From a beta proteobacterium AAP65 (GTDB taxonomy: Bacteria; Pseudomonadota; Gammaproteobacteria; Burkholderiales; Burkholderiaceae_C): 64,000 nt of DNA. Of this stretch, positions 25,297 through 34,291 are shown in pieces. The notes beneath the pieces are model-generated. The model was not told the origin of the DNA, made no database searches, and saw only the letters and a program-made list of their open reading frames with translations. The DNA is taken from contig LJHW01000048.1 in the NCBI GenBank assembly GCA_001295865.1, positions 1 through 64,000 on the forward strand. The letters are read 5' to 3'. Position numbers and translations under genes: made by a program. How positions within the stretch are numbered: position 1 is the first letter of the stretch; each line of letters starts with the position of its first letter.

Positions 25297-26592
25297 ATGA
25301 TCAAGTGCGGGCTGGCTCTGCTGCTTTGGGTTATGGCCGTCGGTGCTGCTGCGCAGGCGCCACCCAACATCCTGCTGATCATTGCCGACGACATGGGCAT
25401 CGACATGTCGCGCTGTCACGCCCTCGGCAAAGACGGCCCGGCCTTGCCGAACCTGCAAGCGCTGTGTGCCAGCGGCCTGGTGTTCGACAACGCCTATTCG
25501 GCGCCGGTGTGCTCACCCACACGCGCCACGATCATGACCGGCCGGTACGGTTTTCGCACCGGCATCGGCGCCGCGCTGTCACCTCGCGGCAGCAAGGGCT
25601 TGGCTGCCGATGGCAGCAGCTTGTTCGATGTGCTGGGCCGCACCGCCTACAGCAGCGCCCTCATCGGCAAGTGGCACCTGGCGAGCGGCGACCAGGGCCT
25701 CGACCATCCACGACAGCTGGGAGTGAAGCACTACTTCGGCATCTACAGCGGCGCTGTGCGCGACTTCTTCGATTGGGACGCCATCGACAACGGCCAGTCG
25801 GTGAAAGTGTCCGGCTACGCCACCACCGTGTTGACCGACCGCGCCATCGACTGGGTCGGGGCGCAGAAGCAGCCGTGGTTCCTCTGGCTTGCCTACAACG
25901 CGCCGCACGCGCCCTTTCACCTGCCACCCACGGCGCTGCACCGTGCGGGCGATCTGCCCACCGATGCCGCGTCCATCCGCGCCAACCCACGGCCCTACTA
26001 CGTCGCCGCCTTGCAGGCGCTGGACAGCGAGATCGGCCGTCTGCTGGCCTCGCTGCCAGCCGACGCGCGTCGCAATACCTGGGTGATCTTCATCGGCGAC
26101 AACGGAACCCCGGGCCAGATCGCGCGCGACACCTTCGGGCCGCAGCGCGCCAAGGGCAGCATCTTCGAGGGCGGAACGCACGTGCCATTGATCATTGCCG
26201 GCCCGGGGGTGAAGCCCGGCCGTGCATCGGGTCTCGTGAACACGACCGACCTCTACGCCACCATCGCGGCGCTGGCCGGTGCAGGCGCCGGAACCCCGGA
26301 TTCTGTAGACCTGACGCCAGTTCTCAAGGGCGGCTCGAGCACGCGCAGCCACGTTTACGTCGAACACTTTTCTGCCCAGCGCGCTCGCGGCGCCGACGTG
26401 CTGGGATGGGCCATTCGCGACGCGCGCCACAAGTTGGTCGTGCCCGAGCAATCCGCGCCGATGCTCTTCGACCTGCAAATGGACCCGCTGGAAAGGACGG
26501 ATCTGTTGGCGGGCAATGTTTCGAGCGCCAGCTTGCAAAAGGCGCACGAGCTGCGCGAGGCCTACGACAAGTTGCGCAAGAGCCATCCCTGA
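25297..26592 (+). CDS. Secreted arylsulfatase-type sulfatase
   Basis: A 431-residue protein with a signal peptide (MIKCGLALLLWVMAVGAAAQ) and the sulfatase N-terminal signature CSPTRATIMTGR; Cys72 would be converted to formylglycine. The metal site IIADDMGID is at residues 28-36, and GDNGTPGQ and KWHL segments support the family. It would hydrolyse sulfate esters in the periplasm. Start ATG at 25297 follows GGAGGAT; the ORF extends further upstream without a ribosome site. It is divergent from the YHYH/HupE operon. No sulfatase-maturing enzyme is recognised nearby; maturation must come from elsewhere in the genome. Confidence 0.88.
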   Translation: MIKCGLALLLWVMAVGAAAQAPPNILLIIADDMGIDMSRCHALGKDGPALPNLQALCASGLVFDNAYSAPVCSPTRATIMTGRYGFRTGIGAALSPRGSKGLAADGSSLFDVLGRTAYSSALIGKWHLASGDQGLDHPRQLGVKHYFGIYSGAVRDFFDWDAIDNGQSVKVSGYATTVLTDRAIDWVGAQKQPWFLWLAYNAPHAPFHLPPTALHRAGDLPTDAASIRANPRPYYVAALQALDSEIGRLLASLPADARRNTWVIFIGDNGTPGQIARDTFGPQRAKGSIFEGGTHVPLIIAGPGVKPGRASGLVNTTDLYATIAALAGAGAGTPDSVDLTPVLKGGSSTRSHVYVEHFSAQRARGADVLGWAIRDARHKLVVPEQSAPMLFDLQMDPLERTDLLAGNVSSASLQKAHELREAYDKLRKSHP

Positions 26593-27008
26593 GCGCATCA
26601 GCAGGTCAGACCAGGGACCGCTTGCAAACAACTTGGAAAGTCAAGCCAGCCCGCTGATAGCAGGGCAACGCGCTGTGGCGGCGTTCGAGATTGGCGGCTG
26701 CGAAACGCAGGGGAACAACAGTTCGACTTGTTAAGTACGCACCAGAGGGAAGTGGTCATCCGGGTACTCCTGCCTGGCCGAGTTCCTTGACCGTTTGATT
26801 GAGGAGTCCAGGAAGGCGGGCCGTTGTCCAGGTACACGCACCGCGCGCATGGGCCGCGTGTGGTTGCACAACTGCAGGTCTCTATCGTGCGACCGGGGAC
26901 CGGTCGATGAGGGCGGCGCTGTCGACAGACTCTGCGGAGCCGGTGCGGGGGCAGCAACCTGAGGATGGGCCTGGGAGCCACCGGCTGCGGCGCCGCCGGC
27001 ACTGCCGC
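26593..27008. other. Intergenic stretch, nothing recognised
   Basis: The 416 bp after the sulfatase carries only ORFs of random composition on both strands. I see no terminator with a T-run and no RNA gene. It may be degraded sequence at the edge of a variable region. Confidence 0.45.
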
Positions 27009-27278
27009 TCAGATTGCCGGACGCGCATGCACGTTTTGGCCGTTGCGGTGCCGCCTTCGGATGGGCGAGCGCACTGAGTCGCAGCCAGGCCCCGAGTTCG
27101 ACAACAGCCATGCGGCTATGAGCCCGAGAACGACGGCACCCCAGCCGGTGGCGCCCACCAAGATCACCATCATCCCTTCGACACCAGAGCTGATCGCCGA
27201 GACGGTGATGCCCGCCAGCAGCAACGCCACGAACCCCGGTGCTGCCGCGGCGACGATCTTCAAAGCGTGCCCGACCAT
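27009..27278 (-). CDS. Small membrane protein, unknown
   Basis: An 89-residue ORF with two strong hydrophobic segments (KIVAAAAPGFVALLLAG and MVILVGATGWGAVVLGLIAA) and a basic tail. The start ATG at 27278 overlaps the end of the gene at 27260 by 19 bp, so it could be translationally coupled. No ribosome site is clear. No family is recognised; the hydrophobic pattern is the only sign that it is real. Confidence 0.42.
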   Translation of the reverse strand: MVGHALKIVAAAAPGFVALLLAGITVSAISSGVEGMMVILVGATGWGAVVLGLIAAWLLSNSGPGCDSVRSPIRRRHRNGQNVHARPAI

Positions 27279-27883
27279 CCGTTGTTGGAGCCTGCGCTCC
27301 GGCCTTTGTTGCGCTCGACCACCTGGCGGCGCACACTCTGCTGGTGCAGCCGGGTGGCCGCCTTCAGGACCTCCTGCTTGCTGCACGACAGCATGCGCAG
27401 CGAAATGTTCCAGTCAGAAAGCAACCTGGCTCGGTTCAAAAACACCGCCAGGCCGCCCACCACCGCGCCGTCCTGCTTCTCTCGGTTGGGCCTCCGGAAC
27501 TCAAAGGCAAGACAGGAAGACGTCTCACCCGAGCCCAACTGGACCTGGCCGACATCCGACCAGGCGATCGAGCGGTTGGCGCTCTTCTTGCGCAGGTCCG
27601 TTACCCCTTCGGCGTCCAAGATGACCACCGGCCCGCGGTGCAGCCACGGGTGCAGGACCGAGGGTAGAAGCGAAAGCAGCAGTGGGCCGAGGAAGATTAC
27701 GGCAACGCCGCCAGCAACGATGAGCCACACGTTGCCGCTGAACACGGCCAGATGCGCCCAGAAAATCAGCCAGCCGGCGAACCATCCGAACAGCGCCGAG
27801 GCGCTCACCATCATGAATGGGGAGTAGAAGAGCTGGAGGGATCCAAACTCTGCTGGAGGCTGGGTGCGTCGAGCGTTACTCAT
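27260..27883 (-). CDS. Membrane protein of STM3941/PH-like type
   Basis: A 207-residue protein with two membrane segments in the first 85 residues and then a soluble beta-rich domain (GPVVILDAEGVTDLRKKS, SIAWSDVGQVQLG, LAFEFRRP) like the PH-like domain of STM3941-family membrane proteins. Function unknown. Start ATG at 27883; a small ORF overlaps its start by 8 bp on the same strand. Neighbours are other short unknown ORFs. Confidence 0.6.
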   Translation of the reverse strand: MSNARRTQPPAEFGSLQLFYSPFMMVSASALFGWFAGWLIFWAHLAVFSGNVWLIVAGGVAVIFLGPLLLSLLPSVLHPWLHRGPVVILDAEGVTDLRKKSANRSIAWSDVGQVQLGSGETSSCLAFEFRRPNREKQDGAVVGGLAVFLNRARLLSDWNISLRMLSCSKQEVLKAATRLHQQSVRRQVVERNKGRSAGSNNGWSGTL

Positions 27884-28028
27884 CTTGTCGTCTGCACCGC
27901 TCCGCGCGCTGCCTCAGTGGCGAAGGCGAGCGACTGTCGCGCGCCGCCGACTTGGGGTCCCAGCGCTTGAGCTTGAGGAAGTACATCGGCAGTGCGCCGA
28001 GGGCGCGCACAAATGCCGAGTAGGTCAT
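27876..28028 (-). CDS. Short ORF, doubtful, unknown
   Basis: A 50-residue ORF (MTYSAFVRALGALPMYFLKL then a basic tail). Its start overlaps the previous short ORF in an ATGA and its end overlaps the next gene by 8 bp, the geometry of an operon. It has no recognised relative and might instead be a fragment of a decayed gene. Confidence 0.3.
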   Translation of the reverse strand: MTYSAFVRALGALPMYFLKLKRWDPKSAARDSRSPSPLRQRAERCRRQDE

Positions 28029-28165
28029 CGCTCGGCCCGACTCGGAGCCTGCTTCTCCCAGGCGAAGCTCGCATGCCCGGCGCTGCCCAGCAGCACCGGC
28101 AACAACGGCGCATGGCACCACAGGCGCCTCAGCTGCCGATCTGTAGGGATAGCCAGGTCCGACAT
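28025..28165 (-). CDS. Short ORF, doubtful, unknown
   Basis: A 46-residue ORF (MSDLAIPTDRQLRRLWCHAP and a short tail). It ends in the ATGA that starts the next small ORF. No family or motif is recognised. It could be the first cistron of the chain at 27009-28165 or decayed sequence. Confidence 0.25.
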   Translation of the reverse strand: MSDLAIPTDRQLRRLWCHAPLLPVLLGSAGHASFAWEKQAPSRAER

Positions 28166-28598
28166 GACGAATGGGCGAAGCTGTCGAAGCACAACTCTAG
28201 CCCAGTGACAGAGGTCGCGAACGAGGGAGCAGGCACTATGTGGCCGGACGACTGCGCGCAAGTCGTGGGCTCTGAGCAAACCGACCGATGGGCTATCCAG
28301 GCGGCAGCCTCAAGGCGGCCCGACCCGGACAGCCAACGTCTCGTTAGGGTTGGCTTGCGCCAGTCGGGCACGCGATGTCACCGCCGAGAAGCTGACCGAC
28401 AACTTGAGCTACTGAATAACTGACGCCCACGGCCGGCACCGCGCATCAGGCTCTGGATGATCCGTCGGCCGCTCTTGCCTGCCAGGGCGCTTCCGGGCGG
28501 TACACCAGCCACACCGCAGTTCGCGTGGCGCGCGGCCTCGACAAAGTCTCTCTGGCTCATCCACACCTGTGCGGTATCCGGGTCGTTATCGGCTCACC
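28166..28598. other. Intergenic stretch, nothing recognised
   Basis: About 430 bp with no convincing gene on either strand. A 62-residue minus-strand ORF at 28378-28566 was judged unsupported. The right end, from 28599, is promoter sequence for the TetR gene. Confidence 0.45.
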
Positions 28599-28636
28599 TT
28601 GATGTCGTGTCGCAGAGCCTTATGATGATCGTCATA
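28599..28636 (+). promoter_or_regulatory. Promoter and palindromic operator of tetR-MATE operon
   Basis: A likely -35 box TTGATG at 28599-28604, a 16-bp spacer and -10 box TATGAT at 28621-28626. The sequence TATGATGATCGTCATA at 28621-28636 is a near-perfect palindrome overlapping the -10 box, so a bound TetR would block the polymerase. It differs at one base of sixteen from the core of the perfect palindrome at 32581-32598. Confidence 0.65.
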
Positions 28637-28655
28637 CTATCTGAGAGATCACACC

Positions 28656-29258
28656 ATGCGTACCGCACCCAGCCGCAAAGATGTCACCCATGAACGCATC
28701 GTGACGGTTGCCGCCCGTGCAATCCGCCGAGGCGGATTTCAAGGTGTGGGGGTGGCGGACATCATGAAAGAAGCCGGCCTGACCCACGGCGGCTTCTATG
28801 CCCACTTCCGCAATCGCGATGCGCTGCTGGTCGAGGCCCTGGAACGCGCCGCACAGGAGACGGCCGCGCGCCTGCGCGACGGTGTTGCCCGGCGCGAGGC
28901 AAAGGGCAGCAGCCCCTTGCGGGCGCTGGTGGAGACCTACATGTCCGAACGCCATCTTGCCGAGATCGAGGCCGGTTGCGCCGTCGCGGCGCTGGCCTGC
29001 GAGATGCCACGACAGGCCACCGAAGTGCGCAACGCGGCGGCGGAACGTGTGCGAGGTCTGGTCGCCGCCGTTCGACGGGCGCTCCCTGATGGGGCGCCAG
29101 TGGGCATCGCCGCAGCGGTGGGCAGCCAGATGGTGGGCGCGCTGCAATTGGCACGCGCCCTGGGCGACAACGCCGAGGGTCGCGCGCTGCTCAAGGCAGC
29201 CCGTGAAGCGCTACTGTCGCAGCACGATCGAAGTGCCGCTGCTGTGCGCCCACGATGA
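28656..29258 (+). CDS. TetR/AcrR-family repressor of the MATE pump
   Basis: A 200-residue TetR-type regulator with an N-terminal helix-turn-helix (VADIMKEAGLTHGGFYAHF at about 31-50) and a helical ligand-binding part that contains CAVAALACEMPRQ. Start ATG at 28656 is 20 bp after the operator at 28621. It overlaps the MATE gene start by 4 bp (ATGA). It resembles the regulator at 33710-34291 in its whole length, with an almost identical recognition helix (LTHGGFYAHF against LTHGAFYAHF), so the two may share targets. Autorepression and control of the pump are likely; the inducer is unknown. Confidence 0.86.
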   Translation: MRTAPSRKDVTHERIVTVAARAIRRGGFQGVGVADIMKEAGLTHGGFYAHFRNRDALLVEALERAAQETAARLRDGVARREAKGSSPLRALVETYMSERHLAEIEAGCAVAALACEMPRQATEVRNAAAERVRGLVAAVRRALPDGAPVGIAAAVGSQMVGALQLARALGDNAEGRALLKAAREALLSQHDRSAAAVRPR

Positions 29259-30643
29259 GCGCGCTATGCGAGCCCCGTCGCACACGCGCTTCCGCTGAAG
29301 CCGCGTCGCGAACGCGGCTGTTGCTGCATGGCCCGCTGTTGCCAACGCTGCTGCGGCTGGCCACACCGAACGTGGTCGGCCTGTTCGCGATGACCATCGT
29401 CATTGGCTACGACGGCTACATCATCGGCCGGCTTGGCGCCGATGCATTGGCCGGCGTGGCGCTGGTGTTCCCGTTGTCGATGCTGATGATGCAGATGTCT
29501 GGCGGCGGCATCGGCGGTGCCGTGACCGCGGCCGTGGCCCGCGCGCTGGGCGCCGGGCGGGCGGATGACGCGGGGCGCCTCGCGCAGCAGTCGATGTGGA
29601 TCGCCTGCGTGCTGGCGGCGCTGTTCACGGCCGCGTTGCTGGGGTTCGGCCGCAGCATCTTTGGCGCGATGGGCGGCCGTGGTGCCGCGCTCGATGCGGC
29701 GCTGTCGTATGCCAACGTGCTGTTCAGCGGCGCCATCGTCATCTGGGCCACCAACGTGCTGGGGGCGGTGGTTCGTGGCGCCGGCAACATGCTGCTTCCC
29801 GCGTTGATGCTCGTGGTGACGGCCATGATTCACCTCGCGCTGTGCCCCCTGCTCGTATTCGGCTGGGGGCCGGTGCCGGGCCAGGGTGTCGCGGGCGCCG
29901 CCATCAGCCTGCTCGTCGCCAATGGAACGGCCGCCGCGGTGCTGGCCTGGCATCTGATGCGTCCGGGCGCGCCAGCGCGGCTCAACGGAGCGCGGTGGCA
30001 GTTGCATCCGGCACTCCTGCGGGACATCCTGCGCGTGGGCATCCCGGCATCGATGAGCCCGATCGTCAGCAATGGCTCCATCGCTGTGGCCACCGCCTTT
30101 GTGGGCGGCTACGGCACGGCTGCGCTCGCAGGTTACGGCGTGGCCGCGCGGCTGGAATACATCCTGGTGCCGATCGCGTTCGGCTTCGGCACGGCGCTGA
30201 CGGCCCTGGTGGCGACCAACATGGGTGCTGGGAACGTCGCGCGGGCGCACCGTACGGCCTGGTTGGGTTCGGGCATCGTGGCCGCGATCACCGGCACCAT
30301 CGGCATCACCGCTGCACTGGCCCCCGCGCTCTGGATGAACCTGTTCACGCAGGACACGGCCGTTCGCGCCTTCGGCGCGTCCTACCTGCAGATCGTGGGC
30401 GCGTTCTATGGGCTGTATGGTCTCGGACTGGCCTTGTTTTTTGCCTCTCAGGGCGCGGGCCGCATGTTCTGGCCCCTGGCTGGCAGTTTTGCGCGCTTGG
30501 GCGTCGTGGCGCTGGGCGGCTGGCTCTGCCTGCATGTGTGGCAGACACCGGCGAGCGGCTTCTTCGTCGTCGTGGCGGTCAGCCTGGCCGTCTACGGCTT
30601 GACCATCGCCGGTGCCATCAAGCTCGGCAGCTGGAATCGCTAG
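29255..30643 (+). CDS. MATE-family multidrug efflux transporter
   Basis: A 462-residue inner-membrane protein with about twelve membrane segments in two related halves, typical of MATE exporters (GGIGGAVTAAVARALGAG in the first half, GFGTALTALVATNMGAGN in the second). These exchange drugs or metabolites for sodium or protons. Start ATG at 29255 overlaps the TetR stop, so the pair is translationally coupled and presumably induced together. The substrate is unknown. Confidence 0.88.
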   Translation: MSALCEPRRTRASAEAASRTRLLLHGPLLPTLLRLATPNVVGLFAMTIVIGYDGYIIGRLGADALAGVALVFPLSMLMMQMSGGGIGGAVTAAVARALGAGRADDAGRLAQQSMWIACVLAALFTAALLGFGRSIFGAMGGRGAALDAALSYANVLFSGAIVIWATNVLGAVVRGAGNMLLPALMLVVTAMIHLALCPLLVFGWGPVPGQGVAGAAISLLVANGTAAAVLAWHLMRPGAPARLNGARWQLHPALLRDILRVGIPASMSPIVSNGSIAVATAFVGGYGTAALAGYGVAARLEYILVPIAFGFGTALTALVATNMGAGNVARAHRTAWLGSGIVAAITGTIGITAALAPALWMNLFTQDTAVRAFGASYLQIVGAFYGLYGLGLALFFASQGAGRMFWPLAGSFARLGVVALGGWLCLHVWQTPASGFFVVVAVSLAVYGLTIAGAIKLGSWNR

Positions 30644-30829
30644 CGGCGCCCTGCACCTCAGGCCGTGCCAGGCTGCAGGCGTCTGCCCAGGTCCTGGGAC
30701 CACAGGATGCCGGTGAAACCAGCGCACACGCGATGGCCGCGCCCATGTCGCTGGGCGCTCCCGCGACGATCGCTCGCCTGCGGCTGACCGGGGTGGCCGT
30801 GGCACCCATGTGGCACCCATGTCGTTTTC

Positions 30830-31786
30830 CTAGCGGGCCAGGAAGCCGAGCGTGCTGGCCACGAAGTCGGCGTGAAACTGGAAGGCGCCGCCGTGTCCGG
30901 CATCGGGGTAGATGATCAGCTCGCTGTTCGGCAGCCGCCGCGCAAGGTCCCGGCTGTTGACCGTGGGCACCATGCGGTCATCGTCGCCGTTGACCACCAG
31001 CACCGGCTGCTTGACCACCGAGAGGTCGGCGGGCGCCTTGCTGCCCCAGGTGCGCAGCGCCTGCAGCTGCGCCAGGAACGCGCTCACCGAGATGTCCTTG
31101 TCGCGGTCTTCGGTGCGCTCCTGCAAACGTGCCAGGAAGGTCTTGCCGGACTCGATGCCGTTGGGCGTGCGCGTGAAGAAGAGGAACTGCTTCGCGTCCT
31201 GGCCCGTGAAGAAGCCGCGGAGGATGTCAAGGAACGTAACGCCCGCTACGCTGCTGATGCCTTCGCCGCCTGCGGGGCCGGTGCCGGCCAGCACCATCTT
31301 GCGGACGAGCTGCGGTTCCTTCAGCACGATCTCCTGGGCGACCATGCCGCCCAGCGAGAAGCCCACCAGGTCCACCCGCTGCAAGCCCTTGGCCTTGATG
31401 AAGGTGATGGCATCGTCGGCCATCTGCTCGACCGAGCTGGCCGGCGAGCCGCTCGAAGCCCCGATGCCGCGATTGCTGAAGGCGATGACGTGGTGCCTGG
31501 CGGCGATGCCATCGATCACGCGCGGATCCCAGTTGTCCAGGACCGCAGCCAGGTGTGTCAGGAACACCACCGGCGTGCCGCCGTTGCGTTGGCCCAGCTC
31601 GCGGTACTTGAAGTCGACACCTCCCGCGGAAACCGTCCGGGTCGGCACGGTCTTCCAGGTGACCTCGGGCTTCGCATCCGCGGCGGAGGGGCTGGATGCC
31701 GCGACAGCGGGGCCGACAGGCTGTGCCGTTGCAAAAGGGGTGGCCAGGGCAAGGCCCAGCACGGCGGCAGGGATCAGTCGTTTCAT
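30830..31786 (-). CDS. Secreted alpha/beta hydrolase
   Basis: A 318-residue alpha/beta hydrolase with a signal peptide (MKRLIPAAVLGLALATPFAT). The fold is marked by VVFLTHLAAVLDNWDPR, the nucleophile elbow GFSLGG, an Asp in VLVVNGDDDRMVP and a late His in DAGHGGAFQFH. The usual oxyanion HG is replaced by TH. Start ATG at 31786 follows GAGGAAA; a longer start would add residues before the signal. It is 58 bp after the SDR gene and probably in that operon. Substrate unknown; related proteins are haloperoxidase- or esterase-like. Confidence 0.84.
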   Translation of the reverse strand: MKRLIPAAVLGLALATPFATAQPVGPAVAASSPSAADAKPEVTWKTVPTRTVSAGGVDFKYRELGQRNGGTPVVFLTHLAAVLDNWDPRVIDGIAARHHVIAFSNRGIGASSGSPASSVEQMADDAITFIKAKGLQRVDLVGFSLGGMVAQEIVLKEPQLVRKMVLAGTGPAGGEGISSVAGVTFLDILRGFFTGQDAKQFLFFTRTPNGIESGKTFLARLQERTEDRDKDISVSAFLAQLQALRTWGSKAPADLSVVKQPVLVVNGDDDRMVPTVNSRDLARRLPNSELIIYPDAGHGGAFQFHADFVASTLGFLAR

Positions 31787-31844
31787 GATGGGTTTCCTCA
31801 TCAGGCGTTGAGGGTGGCGTGGGTTCAATGGCGGCCGCATGGGC

Positions 31845-32549
31845 TCATCGGGTTTGGGGAAGGTAGACCGGGCGCACCGCCGTCAGACCCTGCCGAACCT
31901 GCTGCGTCAGTGCATCGGCCAGGACCTCGTCAGCGCCTGCCGCCAGGCCGTCGAGCGCGCGCTGAACGATCTCCTCGGCGCTGGTCTTCGGCACGTCGAA
32001 ACCCCGTGTCAGGTCGGTGTCGACATAGGCCATGTGCAGGCCCAGCACCTGGGTCTTCTGGCCTGCCAGTTCCTGGCGCAGTGCGTTGGTGAGCGACCAG
32101 GCCGCCGACTTGCTGGCCGAGTAGGCGGCCAGCTCGCCGCCATTGACCCAGGCGGCGACCGACAACACGTTGACCAGTGCGCCGCCACCGTTGGCCTTGA
32201 GCACGGGCGCAAAGGCCTTGCTCACGATCAGCACGCCGAAGAAGTTGGTCTCGAAGAGTCGGCGGGCCACCGCTTCGCTGTCGGGCGCGAGGAAACCGCC
32301 GGTTTGGGCGATGCCGGCGTTGTTGATGACGATAGTCACGTCCGCCGCCGCCTGGGCTGCGGCCGCGACCTCCTCGGGATGGGTGACGTCGAGCTTCAGG
32401 GCCTGGACGCCCGGCAAGGTGACGGTGGCAGGGTCGCGTGCAGCGGCGTAGACCTTGCGGGCACCGCGCGCCAGCAGTTCCCGGGCAAAGGCCAGGCCGA
32501 TGCCACGGTTCGCACCGGTGACGAGCACGACGGAGTTTTCGATGTTCAT
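31845..32549 (-). CDS. Short-chain dehydrogenase/reductase (SDR)
   Basis: A 234-residue classical SDR: cofactor motif TGANRGIG near residue 11, NNAG at about 85-90, and catalytic Ser and Tyr-xxx-Lys in LSVAAW and YSASKSA. It is an NAD(P)-dependent oxidoreductase of unknown substrate. Start ATG at 32549 lies 32 bp from a perfect palindromic operator, so it has its own repressible promoter as well as possible read-through from the upstream quinone-oxidoreductase gene. Confidence 0.88.
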   Translation of the reverse strand: MNIENSVVLVTGANRGIGLAFARELLARGARKVYAAARDPATVTLPGVQALKLDVTHPEEVAAAAQAAADVTIVINNAGIAQTGGFLAPDSEAVARRLFETNFFGVLIVSKAFAPVLKANGGGALVNVLSVAAWVNGGELAAYSASKSAAWSLTNALRQELAGQKTQVLGLHMAYVDTDLTRGFDVPKTSAEEIVQRALDGLAAGADEVLADALTQQVRQGLTAVRPVYLPQTR

Positions 32550-32580
32550 GAGAGGTTCCAACAGGTGCTTGAGTGCATTT

Positions 32581-32598
32581 GTATGACGATCGTCATAC
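32581..32598. promoter_or_regulatory. Perfect palindromic TetR-type operator
   Basis: GTATGACGATCGTCATAC is an exact 18-bp palindrome 32 bp upstream of the SDR gene. Its core recurs with 15/16 matches at 28621-28636 (tetR-MATE) and 13/16 at 33652-33667 (quinone-oxidoreductase-like gene). It is probably bound by one or both local TetR regulators. Confidence 0.72.
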
Positions 32599-32632
32599 TC
32601 GGGGGCGCGCGAAATCGATCGTGAAGAGCGGG

Positions 32633-33634
32633 TCATCGAACCTTGATGACGACCTTGCCCTTTGCTCGACCGCTTTCGACGTAAGCCAGGGCTTCGTTGG
32701 TGTCGTCGAAGGGGAAGATCTTGTCGATCACCGGGCGGATCGCGCCGGCCTCGATCAGCGAGGCAATCTGTTTGAGCTGGCTTCCGCTGGCGCGCATGAA
32801 CAGGAAGGCGTAGCTCAGCTGGCGGCGGCGAGCCTGGCGGCGAACGCTGAAGCTGAGCGCGCGCAGGACCTGCTTCACCGGCCACGGGGCCTTGATGTCT
32901 TCGGCGAACTGGGGGTCCGGCGGCCCGGAAATCGAGATCAAGTTACCACCGGGCTTGAGCACGCCCAGCGACTTCTTCAGGGTCTGCTCATCCTGGCTGT
33001 TCAGCACCACGTCGACGTCGCGCAGTTGGTCTTCGAATGCCTCCTTGCGGTAGTCGATGACGACATCTGCGCCCAGGCCTTTCACCAGCGCCACGTTGCC
33101 AGCGCTGGCGGTGGTCGCAACCTCGGCCCCCAGGTGCTTGGCCAGCTGGATCGCGAAGGTGCCCACGCCACCCGAGCCGGCCTGGATGAAGACCTTCTGG
33201 CCCTTGCTCAGCTTGGCCCTCTCGACCAGCGCCTGCCAGGCGGTCAAGCCCACCAGCGGGATGGACGCCGCTTCCTCCATCGTCGTGTTCCTGGGCTTGA
33301 GGGCCACCGAGTCTTCCTTGACGGCCACGAACTCGGCGAACGTCCCGATGCACAGGTCATCGGGCCGCGCGTAGACCTCGTCGCCCAGCTTGAACTGGCG
33401 TACGCGCGGGCCGACACGAACCACCACACCTGCCACGTCGTGCCCGAGCACGAACGGCGTGCGGTACGGCAGGATGAGCTTGAACTCGCCATTGCGCAGC
33501 TTGACGTCGAGGAGGTTGACGGCCGCCGCGTGCACTTCGATCAACACCTCGTCGGCACGCAGGTCGGGCTCTGGCACGTCACCGGCGCGCAGGGGCTTGC
33601 CCTTGCCGTAGCTGTCCACGAGAAAGGCTTTCAT
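32633..33634 (-). CDS. Quinone-oxidoreductase-like NADP-dependent dehydrogenase
   Basis: A 333-residue medium-chain dehydrogenase/reductase without catalytic or structural zinc cysteines, hence of the quinone oxidoreductase/zeta-crystallin type. Visible are GHDVAGVV, the nucleotide-binding QAGSGGVGTFAIQLAKH and the following VATTAS. It would reduce quinones or enones with NADPH in the cytoplasm. Start ATG at 33634 with AAGGAG in front. An operator-like site lies at 33652-33667, between this gene and the TetR gene at 33710. It probably heads an operon with the SDR and hydrolase. Confidence 0.88.
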   Translation of the reverse strand: MKAFLVDSYGKGKPLRAGDVPEPDLRADEVLIEVHAAAVNLLDVKLRNGEFKLILPYRTPFVLGHDVAGVVVRVGPRVRQFKLGDEVYARPDDLCIGTFAEFVAVKEDSVALKPRNTTMEEAASIPLVGLTAWQALVERAKLSKGQKVFIQAGSGGVGTFAIQLAKHLGAEVATTASAGNVALVKGLGADVVIDYRKEAFEDQLRDVDVVLNSQDEQTLKKSLGVLKPGGNLISISGPPDPQFAEDIKAPWPVKQVLRALSFSVRRQARRRQLSYAFLFMRASGSQLKQIASLIEAGAIRPVIDKIFPFDDTNEALAYVESGRAKGKVVIKVR

Positions 33635-33651
33635 GGCGACTCCTTGTTTGG

Positions 33652-33667
33652 TCTGATGAACGTCATA
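33652..33667. promoter_or_regulatory. Operator-like site before the quinone-oxidoreductase gene
   Basis: TCTGATGAACGTCATA matches 13 of 16 positions of the perfect palindrome at 32581-32598; the CGTCATA half is intact and the other half is degenerate. It begins 18 bp upstream of the start codon. A -35-like TTGACC (minus strand) lies at 33673-33678. Confidence 0.5.
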
Positions 33668-33709
33668 TGAATGGTCAAAAAAGGGGGTCGCGCGGAGTCA
33701 CTCTGCGGT

Positions 33710-34291
33710 CTAGGCAAAACAGTTCAGCACCGCACGGCGCAGCGACGCCGACAGCGCCGGGTCATCGACAGCGCGGGCCATCATCAAGCTACCCACCATC
33801 GCAGCCACGGTCACCAGCGCACGCTCGTGCGCGGCAGGTTGCCCCCAGTCGGGCGACTGCCGGGCCACCAGGTCAATCATCTCTTTGATGCGGCGCGTGG
33901 CCGCACGGCGAACTTCCGGTGCCTGCCTCGGCATCTCGGAACCCAAAGCAGACACGGGGCAGCCCGTCTCGATGGCCGCGAGATGCTCCTCGGACAGGTA
34001 GGCGTGCATCAAGGCTTGCAGCGATTGCTGCGGCGGTGCTGCGGCAATGACGCTGGTCGCAAAGGCGTTCGACTCCGCGCCCGCGCGGTCCGCCGCCTCG
34101 GCCAACATCGCTTCGCGCGAAGGAAAGTGGGCATAGAAGGCGCCGTGGGTCAGGCCGGCCTCCTTCATGATGTCGGCCACGCTGGTGCCGTCGTAACCGC
34201 TGCGCCGGATGGCGCGTGCTGCAGCCCGCACGATGCGCTCGTGGGACGCTTCCTTGGCGGCAGCTCGGGCATGGGCGGGCGTCTTTCGCAT
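33710..34291 (-). CDS. TetR/AcrR-family repressor, paralogue of 28656 regulator
   Basis: A 193-residue TetR regulator (start at 34291) with helix-turn-helix VADIMKEAGLTHGAFYAHF and ligand-binding domain containing CPVSALGSEMPRQ, aligning along its length to the regulator at 28656-29258. In-frame starts 3 and 12 codons further upstream exist, but the promoter at 34292-34327 would place the transcript start right at the 34291 ATG, suggesting a leaderless message. It likely controls the quinone-oxidoreductase/SDR/hydrolase genes downstream on the same strand, and perhaps the MATE operon. Confidence 0.86.
   Translation of the reverse strand: MRKTPAHARAAAKEASHERIVRAAARAIRRSGYDGTSVADIMKEAGLTHGAFYAHFPSREAMLAEAADRAGAESNAFATSVIAAAPPQQSLQALMHAYLSEEHLAAIETGCPVSALGSEMPRQAPEVRRAATRRIKEMIDLVARQSPDWGQPAAHERALVTVAAMVGSLMMARAVDDPALSASLRRAVLNCFA

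Noticed and set aside
28378..28566. 62-codon minus-strand ORF
   Set aside because: No ribosome site, no recognisable family, biased tail; not distinguishable from noncoding sequence.
29264..30820. 518-codon minus-strand open frame
   Set aside because: Antisense shadow of the MATE gene, strongly His/Arg/Gln-biased.
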